Assembly: GCA_965277495.1 (NCBI GenBank)
Contig: OZ255824.1
Location: 2,356,001 to 2,420,000, forward strand
Direction: 5' to 3'
DNA from: CAHJXG01 sp965277495
GTDB taxonomy: Bacteria > Pseudomonadota > Alphaproteobacteria > Acetobacterales > Acetobacteraceae
Length of the DNA: 64,000 nt
Shown one piece after another: positions 52,984 to 61,449 of this stretch. The position numbers and the translations under genes were made by a program. Numbering within the stretch: position 1 is the first letter of the stretch; each line of letters begins with the position of its first letter. The notes under the pieces were generated by a model. The model was not told where the DNA came from, ran no database searches, and was given only the letters and a program-made list of their open reading frames with translations.

Positions 52984-53346
52984 CTATGGGCTGACGGTGA
53001 AGCTGTAGGAGCCTTCGGTCTTGTGCGCGTCCTGCGCGGTGACGTGCCAGGTCACCTTGTAGGCGCCGGGTTTCAATGGCTTCAGGCCGACGGTCAGGCG
53101 CTTCGCGTCGCCCGGGGGCGCTTGCACGCCGCCGGTTTCCATGCGGGCGCCGGCGGCGTCCTCTACTTGGATGGCGCTGAATTTCGCTTCGACGCCCTCG
53201 GTGTATTCGATGGCGACCTGCGTGGGCGCGGCCTGGACGGTGGCGCCGACGGCCGGCGTGGCGGATTTCAGGAAGGCGTGGGCGAATGCCGGCGCGGACC
53301 AAGTCAGGGCGGCCATTGCCAGGATGGGCAGCGTGATGCGGTGCAT
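52984..53346 (-). CDS. copC: CopC domain copper-binding periplasmic protein
   Basis: The 120-residue protein has a signal peptide (MHRITLPILAMAALTWSAPA) cut before His23, the N-terminal Cu(II) ligand in AHAFLKSATPAVGATV. Further ligand candidates are in TWHVTAQDAHKTEGSYSFTV. CopC delivers copper to CopD. The gene lies four bases upstream of the CopD fusion gene, so the two are co-translated. Confidence 0.93.
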   Translation of the reverse strand: MHRITLPILAMAALTWSAPAFAHAFLKSATPAVGATVQAAPTQVAIEYTEGVEAKFSAIQVEDAAGARMETGGVQAPPGDAKRLTVGLKPLKPGAYKVTWHVTAQDAHKTEGSYSFTVSP

Positions 53347-53377
53347 GGATCGTCTCCGTTTGAGGGGCAGCCAGCGC

Positions 53378-54364
53378 TCAGAAATTCAGCAACGGCTTGC
53401 CGAGGCTGTTGGGGAACAGGTCATCGAAGAAGACGTGGAACTGGGCAATGACGCCGACATTGGTGCCCGAGGCGCGGTTGGCGGGAATCAGCGCCTCGAC
53501 GCCGAGCTGGAAGCTGTTCCCCTCATAAAGCACGCCCGGCGCCACCACGAGCTGCGTGCCGAGGTTGCTGGGCGACGATGCCGGGGAGGAATAGGCGACC
53601 TCGACCAGGGGGATCATACGGGCGAAGAAGCCGGGCAGGCCGATATCGCGCACCTGCGACTGCAAGTACGGCAGGCTGTATTGCAGCGACAGCCCGCCCA
53701 CCCAGCGGTTCGAATAGCCGTTGTTGAATTGCTGGGCCGCAATGCCCGTGAGCGGCGCCATCCCGTTCGCCGCCAAGTCCGAAGGCGGCTGCAACGCCTT
53801 CAGCTTCTTGTCGGCGACCGAGTAGCCCGCCGTTCCGGTGATGGCCAGCGGACGCAGCAGGCCGATCGGCAGGTCGCCCAGCCCCTTGCCGAAATAGACC
53901 GTCGGCGTGGTGTTGCCGTATTCGTCGGCGCCGATCTTCAACGAGCCGGTGCGGCCGAATTCCCGGATCACGCCGAGCGAGATGATCAGCTCGTGCGGGC
54001 CGTCGACGTAGGTCTGGAACTTGACGGTCCCGACCAGGTCCTGCCAGCCGGCCCGGGTCTTGTCGTGTCCGGTGCTTTGGATGACGTAGCTGCTGTTGAC
54101 GACGATGCCGAGCCGTTCGGTGATGCGCTTATCGAACTCGCCGCCGACGGTGTACTGGTGGACCGGGCCGGGGCCGCCATCCGCGCCGGAGCGCTGCCAG
54201 GTGAAGGTCGGGAACGAGGCCTCGTCGGCCACGCCGGGGTCGTCGATCGTGAGGGTCACGGGGAACACGCGCACGCCGGCGATGGCATGCGCGGCGGCCG
54301 GGGCGCCGCGGGTTGCGGTCAGGACAGCGCAAACGAGCGCGGCCGTTGGGAGCGATGGGTGCAT
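53378..54364 (-). CDS. outer-membrane beta-barrel protein of the copper cluster
   Basis: The 328-residue protein has a signal peptide (MHPSLPTAALVCAVLTATRG region, cleavage near AAAHA) and alternating beta-strands (FDKRITERLGIVVNSSYVIQ, VGGLSLQYSLPYLQSQVRD, FQLGVEALIPANRASGTNVG), ending in Phe, as barrel proteins do. It resembles the phenol-degradation MetA/SphA-like porin family. Its position between a DUF2946 gene and copC suggests passage of copper or a copper ligand, which is inference. Confidence 0.75.
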   Translation of the reverse strand: MHPSLPTAALVCAVLTATRGAPAAAHAIAGVRVFPVTLTIDDPGVADEASFPTFTWQRSGADGGPGPVHQYTVGGEFDKRITERLGIVVNSSYVIQSTGHDKTRAGWQDLVGTVKFQTYVDGPHELIISLGVIREFGRTGSLKIGADEYGNTTPTVYFGKGLGDLPIGLLRPLAITGTAGYSVADKKLKALQPPSDLAANGMAPLTGIAAQQFNNGYSNRWVGGLSLQYSLPYLQSQVRDIGLPGFFARMIPLVEVAYSSPASSPSNLGTQLVVAPGVLYEGNSFQLGVEALIPANRASGTNVGVIAQFHVFFDDLFPNSLGKPLLNF

Positions 54365-54433
54365 GATGGGTCCTGGATGCAGCGGGATCACGGGCGGCGG
54401 CATTGGCGTGCCGCCGCGGACGGGGGATCGGGC

Positions 54434-54838
54434 TCAGGCCAGGTCGGGCGGACCGCGTGGATAGATGGCGGCGAAGGCGTGCGAGGGCGGCGCCCGGCCC
54501 TGCGGCAGCGTGCCCATCGGCAGCACACGGCCCACGCCCGGCTCCGGCAAGAGCGGCGCCGGGGCCAAGATGACGTTCGGCAGCGCGAGCGGCACGCCGA
54601 GCGGGCACAGCGCGTAATCGGCCGCGTGGCGTTGGACCGGCGGACGGCCGTTGCCGTCGGTGCTGCCCCCAAATTGGCAAAACACGCTGGCGGCATCGAG
54701 CGCCGCGAGCTGGGCCTGCGGATCGTCCGGGATGACGATGGCGCCCAGAGTAAGCTGGCTGACCAACGCCGCCAGGACCGCCATGAGGCCGGCAGAGCGG
54801 AACGGGCGGCGGAAGCGGCGGGAAAGACCGGTCAGCAT
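54434..54838 (-). CDS. DUF2946-like small membrane protein
   Basis: The 134-residue protein has one N-terminal hydrophobic segment (SAGLMAVLAALVSQLTLGAI) and a loop with Cys54 (SVFCQFGGSTDGNG) and Cys78 (ADYALCPLGVPLAL). This pattern resembles DUF2946 proteins, which are found near copper and CopD genes. The function is unknown. It is the first gene of the copper cluster and lies 11 bases after the GT2 reading frame. Confidence 0.65.
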   Translation of the reverse strand: MLTGLSRRFRRPFRSAGLMAVLAALVSQLTLGAIVIPDDPQAQLAALDAASVFCQFGGSTDGNGRPPVQRHAADYALCPLGVPLALPNVILAPAPLLPEPGVGRVLPMGTLPQGRAPPSHAFAAIYPRGPPDLA

Positions 54839-54849
54839 CGTGGCCGACA

Positions 54850-55601
54850 CTACCCTAGCTTGCCGCGCCGGCAACGGACATATTTCCACGCCCGGGCCGG
54901 CAGCCGCGCCAGCGCACCGAGAACGAGCCGCGTGTGCATGGCAGTCAGCAGCAGGTTGTCGCGCCCATAGCGGAAATGCGACACGCCGCCCTCCTCCGGC
55001 CGCAGATAGCGCACCGGCGCCGGCAGGTTGACGGCCGGCACGCCGTCCCAGCTCAGCCGGACCGCCGCCTCGGGGTCGAAGTCGAAGCGGCGCATCCAGC
55101 GCGACCGCTGCATGATCGGCAGCAGCCGGGCGATCGGGTAGACGCGGAAGCCGAACAGGCTGTCCTCGATGCCGGCCCGTCCGGTCTCGAGCTGCGCGAA
55201 CCAGTTCGAGATGCGGCGTCCGCCGACCCGCAGCGCCGGCGCGTCCGGGCCGAATTGCGGGACCCCGAGCACCATGGCCTCCGGGCGGGCCTGGCTCGCG
55301 GCCATGAAGGCGGGGATCTGCGCCGCCGGGTGCTGCCCGTCGGCATCCATCACCAGCGCGTGGGTGAATCCGTCCGCCGCCGCCAGGCGCAGCGCATCGA
55401 GCACGGCCGCGCCCTTGCCGCCATTCTGCGCCCGGCGGATCACCCGCAGGCGCCATCCTGCATCAAGGCCGCGTCGGATCCGTCCGTGCTGCCGTCGACG
55501 ACCACCCAGACCGGGTCCCACGCCGCCCGCGCCGCCTGTACGGCGTCGAACAGGCGCGCCCCGCTGTTGTAGCTCGGCATCACCACGAGATGGGTCCTCA
55601 C
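54850..55601 (-). pseudogene. family 2 glycosyltransferase with a frameshift
   Basis: The first part (from GTG 55601) reads RTHLVVMPSYNSGARLFDAV and WVVVDGSTDGSDAAL, a normal GT2 start. Near 55461-55472 the frame changes, and the rest (WRLRVIRRAQNGGKGAAV, LVMDADGQHPAAQIPAFMAA, then FDFDPEAAVRLSWDGV) continues in the next frame to a stop at 54850. The span of 752 bases is one short of a multiple of three, so one base is missing. The two parts join to a GT2 of normal order with DxD-like DADGQH. It may be a real pseudogene or a sequence error. Confidence 0.8.
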
Positions 55602-55780
55602 GGCATAGTCATGGCATTTGGCGCCCTTTGAGCACGATGCGGGACGCAGGCGGCGACCATCTTGTTGCTGAATCAGCGCAATGCGGCTATAGGCTTGCCT
55701 AAGCCGGCGAAGCAGTCCCGCCGTCTCCCGAGCGTGCGCATCGAACTGCCAGCGTAGCGGGATGAGGGCAATTGTGAAGG

Positions 55781-56425
55781 GTGTTTCCAGCGGTGCGCCT
55801 GGCGTGGTTCGTTACCAATTTTGCCGACCAAGCCGTCATGATCCCGCTGGTCATCGCCGTTGCCGCCGGCCTCTATTTTTCAGGCTGGCGCCGCGGTGCG
55901 CTGGTTTGGAGCGGCGCCATCGCGTGCACGTGGGGCCTCATGCTCCTGCTCAAGCTCGCCTGCCTCGCCTGCGGACACCTGATCACGGACGGTCTGCTGA
56001 GTCCGAGCGGGCACACCGCTGCGGCCGCGGCGGCGTATGGCGGGATATGCGGGCTGATCGTGCGCTGGCGCGGCGGCAATTGGCGCTGGACCGTCCCGAT
56101 CTCGGCCGGGTTCGCGGTCGCCGTCGGCGCAACGCGCCTGGTGCTGCACGCCCACACCCCGTTGGAGGTCACGATCGCCGGCGTCGTCGGGGTTCTCGGG
56201 GCGACCGTCCTGGTTGCGCTCGCGGGCGCGCCGCCGGCAAGGGTGCGGCTGTGGGCCGTCATTGGCGCCATGGCTGTCGTGATGCTGTTGCTGCATGGGC
56301 TACGGCTGCCGGCAGAGGCCGCGATCAGGCATTTCGTGCTGCTGCGCGTCTGGCCGCTCTCGGCCTGTTTGCAGGCCGGCGTCAACGGCATGGCGTCCAT
56401 CAACGTATCCCTCGGCTTTAGCTAA
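55781..56425 (+). CDS. PAP2-family phosphatase
   Basis: The 214-residue membrane protein has about six helices and the motifs LSPSGHTAAAAAAYG (PSGH) and VGATRLVLHAHTPLEVTIAG (R, H). The last motif usually has Asp and here has Glu. The first basic K-x6-RP motif is not clear. It should remove phosphate from a lipid or polyprenyl phosphate. The start is GTG 55781. The gene converges with the hydrolase gene, and their ends overlap by 4 bases. Confidence 0.85.
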   Translation: MFPAVRLAWFVTNFADQAVMIPLVIAVAAGLYFSGWRRGALVWSGAIACTWGLMLLLKLACLACGHLITDGLLSPSGHTAAAAAAYGGICGLIVRWRGGNWRWTVPISAGFAVAVGATRLVLHAHTPLEVTIAGVVGVLGATVLVALAGAPPARVRLWAVIGAMAVVMLLLHGLRLPAEAAIRHFVLLRVWPLSACLQAGVNGMASINVSLGFS

Positions 56426-57312
56426 GGTCCCGGCGTCATCCCGGTGATGGACTGCGCCAGCGTGCGCGGGTCGCGCATCGGCCAGCGCCCGCACTCCACC
56501 TGCGCCAGGAACTGCCCAACCAGGTGGTTGAACTGATCGGGGTCCTCGATATTGATCGTATGGCCGCAGTTGGGCATCACCGACAGCGCCGCGGACGGGA
56601 TCGCCTGTTTCATCAGCAACGCCGGCTGCAGGCAGGGCCAGTCCTCGTCGCCCGTCAGCACCAAGGTCGGCACCGTAAGCGCCCGCATCTGTTCCTGCAG
56701 GTCATAGAGCGACGGCCGGGCGCCCTGCACGCCAAGCTGCGTGTTGGCGGAACCAAGCGCGCTGTGTTCGGCCAGATGGCGGGCGAACTCGGCAAACCCG
56801 CGCGGGTCCTTGTTCTCGAACTGCACGCGGGTCGGGCCATGGGCGTAGCGCGCTGCGAACGCCGCCATGCCATCGCGCTTCAGGGTCTCGGCAATGCTCG
56901 CGGCCTCGGCCTTGAACTGCCCGGCGCGGGCCGGCTCGGCGCCATAGCCGCAGCCGCCCACCACCAGCGACAGCGCGCGCTGCGGATGGCGGAAGCCGAA
57001 ATGCAGCGTCGCGAACCCGCCCATCGACAGCCCGACGACATGGCAGCGCGCAATCCCGAGATGGTCGAGCACAGCGGCGATGTCGTCCGCCGCGCGGTCC
57101 TGTGAATATTGCGCCGGGCTTTCGGGCACGTCCGAGGGCGGATAGCCGCGGGCGTTGAAGGCGATGGCGCGCCAACGCTGCCCAAAGTGCCGCATCTGCG
57201 GCTCCCAGCTCCGCAAATCGCCGGCGAACTCGTGCACGAAGATGATCGGCGTGCCGGCCCCGGTCTCCTCATAATAGAGCTGCACATTGTCGGCGGCGGT
57301 GGCATGGGGCAT
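56422..57312 (-). CDS. alpha/beta hydrolase, 3-oxoadipate enol-lactonase-like
   Basis: The 296-residue protein has the nucleophile elbow HVVGLSMGGFATLHFG (Ser96), a likely acid in LVLTGDEDWPCLQP and the His in MPNCGHTINIEDPDQF. The oxyanion segment is PIIFVHEFAGDLRSWEPQMR. The pattern matches PcaD-type and related hydrolases. No other aromatic-degradation gene is near, so the substrate is open. It starts 27 bases before the end of the DUF4142 gene region and overlaps the PAP2 gene end by 4 bases. Confidence 0.85.
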   Translation of the reverse strand: MPHATAADNVQLYYEETGAGTPIIFVHEFAGDLRSWEPQMRHFGQRWRAIAFNARGYPPSDVPESPAQYSQDRAADDIAAVLDHLGIARCHVVGLSMGGFATLHFGFRHPQRALSLVVGGCGYGAEPARAGQFKAEAASIAETLKRDGMAAFAARYAHGPTRVQFENKDPRGFAEFARHLAEHSALGSANTQLGVQGARPSLYDLQEQMRALTVPTLVLTGDEDWPCLQPALLMKQAIPSAALSVMPNCGHTINIEDPDQFNHLVGQFLAQVECGRWPMRDPRTLAQSITGMTPGP

Positions 57313-57339
57313 CGCGCGGGCTCCGTCTGATTGCCCCGC

Positions 57340-57888
57340 TTACATCCGTGCCGGTCCGATTTGGGTTTGCAGGGTGCGGAGTTTGTCGAGGTTGGTTTGC
57401 AGCAGGGTGGTGCCTTGCTGCATGAGGCTGGTGAATTGCGGGCTGGCGCCTTGGTTGCTCATGCCGTTCTCCAGGCGCAGCGCCTCTTCGTGGCTGGCGA
57501 TCTGGTCGGCGACATAGGCGCGGTCGAAGTCGAGCCCTTGCTGCAGCCGCATGTGGCCGAGGCGCACGCGCAGGTCGTTGCGCAGCACCCGGGGCGGGGT
57601 GATGCCGGCGGCGTCGGCGGTGGGCGCCAACTGTGCGGCGAACGCGTCGGCCTGGGCGGTGAGTTGCTGGGCGATGGCCTTGACCTGGGGGTTCTTGGCT
57701 TGCGTCTGCGCCAGCGCGCCTTCCTGGCGGTCGAATTCGATGATCTGGTAGGCGTCGGTGGTGAACCGCACTTCGGCCGGGTTGGCGTCGCTGCCGGCGG
57801 TGGAGCGGGCGTTCTGCCCTTGGCAGGCGGCGAGCAGCAGGAGGGCGGTGGCCGCGAGGAAGCCTGGCGTGGTTCTCATGATGGGCAT
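57340..57888 (-). CDS. DUF4142 lipoprotein
   Basis: The 182-residue protein has a lipoprotein signal (FLAATALLLLAACQGQNARS, with the Cys near residue 22). The DUF4142 helical domain follows: FTTDAYQIIEFDRQEGALAQ, VKAIAQQLTAQADAFAAQLA and DFDRAYVADQIASHEEALRL. Ferritin-like folds are proposed for this family, with unknown function. ATG 57879 is an alternative start. The gene is downstream of an outer-membrane protein gene, 56 bases away. Confidence 0.85.
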   Translation of the reverse strand: MPIMRTTPGFLAATALLLLAACQGQNARSTAGSDANPAEVRFTTDAYQIIEFDRQEGALAQTQAKNPQVKAIAQQLTAQADAFAAQLAPTADAAGITPPRVLRNDLRVRLGHMRLQQGLDFDRAYVADQIASHEEALRLENGMSNQGASPQFTSLMQQGTTLLQTNLDKLRTLQTQIGPARM

Positions 57889-57944
57889 GGTCCCGTTGCT
57901 GGTGGACGGAGGGGGCCGGCGCGCGCGGGCGCCGGCCGGCATGG

Positions 57945-58871
57945 TCAGAACACGTAGAGCACGCGCAAGGTGGCGCCGATCTCCTGCTTGAAGCCGCCGA
58001 CGACGTGGACGTCGTGGTTGACCTCCAGCATGGTTTGCAGCCGCGGCGTCAGGAACAGGGCGGCGTTGGCGCGGATGCGCTGCACCTCGGTCTTGCCGCC
58101 GTCGAGGAAGCCGTTCACCCGCTGGTCGCCGCCGAAGATGGCGTTGTAGCCGAGCGAGGTGGTGAAGGCCGGGCTCCAGCGCCAGTTGGCCCAGAGCTGG
58201 ATGCGGTGGGTCGGGTCTTCGCTGAGCCGGCGGAAGCCCGGCACATAGCTGCCGTTGTCGCCGTAGACCGTGACGTCGTATGAGGCGTCGAAGCCGAAGT
58301 GGTCGCCGATGCCCTGGGTGATGCCAAGCTGGAAGGCCCCCTTCCAGCGGTTGTCGCCGAGGTTGATGGCGGAATGCGGGTCATAGGTTTCAAGCGGCGG
58401 GTAGAGGAACACGGTGGTGTTGACGTTGGTCTTGGACGCCGTGTTGACGTAGGGCCAGATGAACGCCGACAGCGTCGTTTGCTGGGCGCCGAACGCGCTG
58501 CCGAGGCGTTGCCCGTCGACGTGGCCGCCCGACAAGGAGCCGAAGCTTTGGATGAGCTGCACGCCGGCCGGGTGGCCGCCGACATCGAGAAAATGGACAT
58601 AGCGCGCGACGCCGACGTTGATCTCCAGGCCCGATCCCTTGATCGTCGAGCCGCGGGCGACGTTGAAGTCGGTGTTGTGGCCGTAGACGTAGTAGCCGAT
58701 GGCCAGGTTGGTGCCGGCGGGCAGCGGCGTGAAGTCGTAGGGCTCGATCTCCTGCGCCCGGGCGCCGCCGGCGGCCAGCGCCCAGCCCAGGCACAGCAGC
58801 CCGGCCCGCACGGCCTGGCTGCGTGCCGAGCGCAAGAACAACCCAACCCTGTCGAAGCCTGTGATGCGCAC
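57945..58871 (-). CDS. outer-membrane transporter, MetA/SphA-like beta-barrel
   Basis: The 308-residue protein has a signal peptide (LLCLGWALAAGGARAQ) and a beta-barrel with regularly spaced aromatic strands: TNLAIGYYVYGHNTDFNVAR, YVHFLDVGGHPAGVQLIQSF, RIQLWANWRWSPAFTTSLGY, and a final ATLRVLYVF ending in Phe. It is of the phenol-degradation MetA porin group, which takes up hydrophobic compounds. About 290 bases upstream are gene-free. Confidence 0.82.
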   Translation of the reverse strand: MRITGFDRVGLFLRSARSQAVRAGLLCLGWALAAGGARAQEIEPYDFTPLPAGTNLAIGYYVYGHNTDFNVARGSTIKGSGLEINVGVARYVHFLDVGGHPAGVQLIQSFGSLSGGHVDGQRLGSAFGAQQTTLSAFIWPYVNTASKTNVNTTVFLYPPLETYDPHSAINLGDNRWKGAFQLGITQGIGDHFGFDASYDVTVYGDNGSYVPGFRRLSEDPTHRIQLWANWRWSPAFTTSLGYNAIFGGDQRVNGFLDGGKTEVQRIRANAALFLTPRLQTMLEVNHDVHVVGGFKQEIGATLRVLYVF

Positions 58872-59129
58872 GTCCGGTCCCTCCCTGGGCAGCGATGGTT
58901 TTCGGCCCGCATTGCGCGCAAGCCGTTTGGTGGCGTGTCAGCCCGTACGCGCCGGAGCGCGCCTGGGTATGCTGCTGCCTTTGCCCGGCCAATCCCAGCC
59001 CGCCTGCACCGAAAACCCAGCCCCGCACACTTCTGCCGCACATTGTGACATTTATCATACACACCGCACGCCAGCACGTGCCGCACTCAACGGCGCGATT
59101 TTGAGCAACTTAAGCTTTCGTCAACGAAC

Positions 59130-59150
59130 CTATGGCAAACTTGCCCATAG
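59130..59150. promoter_or_regulatory. near-perfect hairpin before the 126-residue gene
   Basis: CTATGGCAA-AC-TTGCCCATAG forms a stem of 9 pairs with one bulged G, ending two bases before the caggag ribosome site (from 59153) of the next gene. It may be an operator or a leader hairpin affecting translation. Function unknown. Confidence 0.35.
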
Positions 59151-59164
59151 TTCAGGAGATCGCC

Positions 59165-59545
59165 ATGCCTTCGGAAGTGCGTCATGTCATGTTCCAACCG
59201 CCTGAGGTCGTGCAGGCCGTCAAGGCATACCATCGCCGTCTAGGAACGCCGCTGCCGGCAGGCACCATCCAACGTTGCGGCCCAGAGGGGGAGGGCACGG
59301 ACGGCACAGTGCGCTTCCGCATCACGATCGTGCCCGACTCGGTTGAACGGACCCATCCCACGCCCGTCGACAAGCCGCTTCGGGAGATAACTATAGAAGG
59401 CTCGGCGCTTGCTGCCGCGCTGATCCTTCACTGCAGCGACTTGCGCATCCCCTTGCCGGCTAGCGCCGCCAAATCGCTAAGGTGCTTTGGCGAGCAGGTC
59501 TGCCTTGTCGTTGCCGTCAATGCCAAACAGAGCCCATCGCCATAG
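59165..59545 (+). CDS. protein of unknown function
   Basis: The 126-residue product starts MPSEVRHVMFQPPEVVQAVK, with a caggag ribosome site. It has RFRITIVPDSVERTHPTPVD, a helical ITIEGSALAAALILHCSDLR and a C-terminal SLRCFGEQVCLVVAVNAKQS. There is no signal or membrane segment. I do not recognise a family. It stands alone between two minus-strand genes, with a hairpin just before it and AT-rich DNA upstream. A longer in-frame start at 59132 is possible but lacks a ribosome site. Confidence 0.6.
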   Translation: MPSEVRHVMFQPPEVVQAVKAYHRRLGTPLPAGTIQRCGPEGEGTDGTVRFRITIVPDSVERTHPTPVDKPLREITIEGSALAAALILHCSDLRIPLPASAAKSLRCFGEQVCLVVAVNAKQSPSP

Positions 59546-59556
59546 CTGGGCGCGCT

Positions 59557-61104
59557 TTAGCTATAAGCCACGCATTCCGGTTCCGGCTGGAGCTGGGCCA
59601 TGAACGCGTCCAACGCGGCGATCTCGCTGTCCGTCAACCGCAGTCCAAGCTTGCTGCGCCGCCACACGATGTCGGCGGCCGTCACCGCCCATTCCGCGCG
59701 CATGAGATAACGGACCTCCGCCTCCGTCAGGTCCGCCCCGAACACCCTGCCGAGCGCCTCGGACGAAGCGGCCCCGTCCAGGACATCGTCCGCGCGGGTG
59801 CCATAGGCGCGCAGCAGCCGGTGCAGCGTGGCGGGCGCGAGGAACGGGTAGCGCTCCCGCAAGCCCGCCAGCGCGGCGTCGAAGCCATCGACTGGGAAGT
59901 CACCGCCGGGCAACGCTGCCGATCCGGTCCAGCCCGGCGGCAACCCGGACGCCGCCGGCAAATGCGGCGTCAGCCGGTCGAGCGCGGCCTCGGCCAAACG
60001 GCGGAAGGTCGTGATCTTGCCGCCGAACACCGACAGCATCGCCGCCCGTCCATCCCCGGCGTCCAGGTCCAGCACATAGTCCCGCGTGGCGGCCTGCGCC
60101 TTGGATGCGCCGTCGTCATACAACGGGCGCACGCCGGAATAGGTCCAGACCACCTGGTCCGGCGTCACCGCGCGGTCCAGGTACTCGCTGGCGCCGCGGC
60201 AGAGATAGGCGATCTCCTCGGGCGACGCGGCGGCATCGGCCGGGTCGCCATGGTAGTCGATGTCGGTCGTGCCAATCAGCGAGAAATCCCGCTCATACGG
60301 GATGACGAAGAAAATGCGTCCGTCCGCGTTCTGGAAGATGTAGCACTGGTCCCCCGCATACAGGGCGCGGACGACGATGTGGCTGCCCTTGACCATGCGG
60401 ACGTGCTTGGCGGTGTCGGCGCGCACCACGTTGTGCAGCACGTCGCCCACCCACGGCCCGGCCGCATTCACCAGCGCACGCGCCCGGATCGCCTGGCGCG
60501 CGCCGGTGCGCGTGTCGTGCAGGTGCAGCGCCCAGGCACCGGCCTCCCGCTCCGCGCCGACACAGCGGGTGCGCGGCGCGATCACCGCCCCGCGCGCCGC
60601 CGCGTCCATCGCGTTCAGCACGACCAGGCGCGTGTCCTCCACCCAGCAATCCGAGTATTCGAACCCGAGCGTATAGCCCGGCTTCAGCGGCTGCCCGGCG
60701 GCGTCGCTGCGCAGCCGCACCGTTCGGGTCGGCGGCAGCAGCTTGCGGCCGCCCAGGTGGTCGTACAGCAACAGCCCAAGCCGCAGCAGCCAGGCCTGGC
60801 GCAGCCCCTTGTGGTAGGGCAGCACGAAGCGGAGCGGCCAAATGATGTGCGGCGCTATGGCCCACAGCACCTCCCGCTCCAGCAGCGCCTCGCGCACCAG
60901 GCGGAACTCACGGTGCTCCAGGTAGCGCAGGCCGCCATGCACCAGCTTGGTGGAGGCGGACGACGTGGCGGAGCCGAGGTCGTTCGCCTCGCACAAATAC
61001 ACCGACCAGCCGCGGCCGATCGCCTCCCGCGCAATGCCGCATCCGTTGACGCCGCCGCCGATGATGGCGAGGTCGAATATCGGTTCCTCGTCCATGGGCG
61101 GCAT
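59557..61104 (-). CDS. glpD: aerobic glycerol-3-phosphate dehydrogenase
   Basis: The 515-residue FAD enzyme oxidises glycerol 3-phosphate to dihydroxyacetone phosphate and passes electrons to quinone. The FAD motif is FDLAIIGGGVNGCGIAREAI, followed by SSASTKLVHGGLRYLEHREF. GAVIAPRTRCVGAEREAG, NAAGPWVGDVL, FVIPYERDFSLIGTTDIDYH and SVFGGKITTFRRLAEAALDR are all family segments. The start lies 145 bases downstream of the enolase-superfamily relic. Confidence 0.95.
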   Translation of the reverse strand: MPPMDEEPIFDLAIIGGGVNGCGIAREAIGRGWSVYLCEANDLGSATSSASTKLVHGGLRYLEHREFRLVREALLEREVLWAIAPHIIWPLRFVLPYHKGLRQAWLLRLGLLLYDHLGGRKLLPPTRTVRLRSDAAGQPLKPGYTLGFEYSDCWVEDTRLVVLNAMDAAARGAVIAPRTRCVGAEREAGAWALHLHDTRTGARQAIRARALVNAAGPWVGDVLHNVVRADTAKHVRMVKGSHIVVRALYAGDQCYIFQNADGRIFFVIPYERDFSLIGTTDIDYHGDPADAAASPEEIAYLCRGASEYLDRAVTPDQVVWTYSGVRPLYDDGASKAQAATRDYVLDLDAGDGRAAMLSVFGGKITTFRRLAEAALDRLTPHLPAASGLPPGWTGSAALPGGDFPVDGFDAALAGLRERYPFLAPATLHRLLRAYGTRADDVLDGAASSEALGRVFGADLTEAEVRYLMRAEWAVTAADIVWRRSKLGLRLTDSEIAALDAFMAQLQPEPECVAYS

Positions 61105-61249
61105 GGCGCGTCTCGATCTCCTGCAAAGCCTGGTGGCCCGCTTTCATTTCATTTGCTAACGCGAGCCTCGCCGCGCATCAACTGGACCGCCCGCCTGCCG
61201 GTGAGCGCCCAGCGCGGCCCAGGCGAAGGTGATGCCATGCTCCGACGGT

Positions 61250-61385
61250 CAAGCGCGCCGTGCGCCGTCACCGGCAGGTTGAACGCCTCGGCAAAGTGGG
61301 CGACCTTCATGAAGGCCGTGACACCGCCGCAGTTGGTCACGTCCGGCTCGGGGGACGTGACCCCTATGGACGCGACCAGGGCCAT
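61250..61385 (-). pseudogene. mandelate racemase/enolase-superfamily C-terminal fragment
   Basis: Only about 45 residues of a larger enzyme remain. The segment SPEPDVTNCGGVTAFMKVAH followed by FAEAFNLPVTAHGA is typical of the last part of mandelate racemase/muconate-lactonising barrels (PDVTNCGG...AEAFNLPVTSHG). Neither the capping domain nor the metal ligands are present. The fragment lies in the 345-base gap between glpD and the substrate-binding protein gene. The rest of this gap (61105-61449) contains nothing I can support. Confidence 0.72.
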
Positions 61386-61449
61386 GCCGTCCCTCCCGTT
61401 TGCCGGCCCGGCGAATGGCCGGACGGCGCGCCGCTCCGGACGGCCGGCG

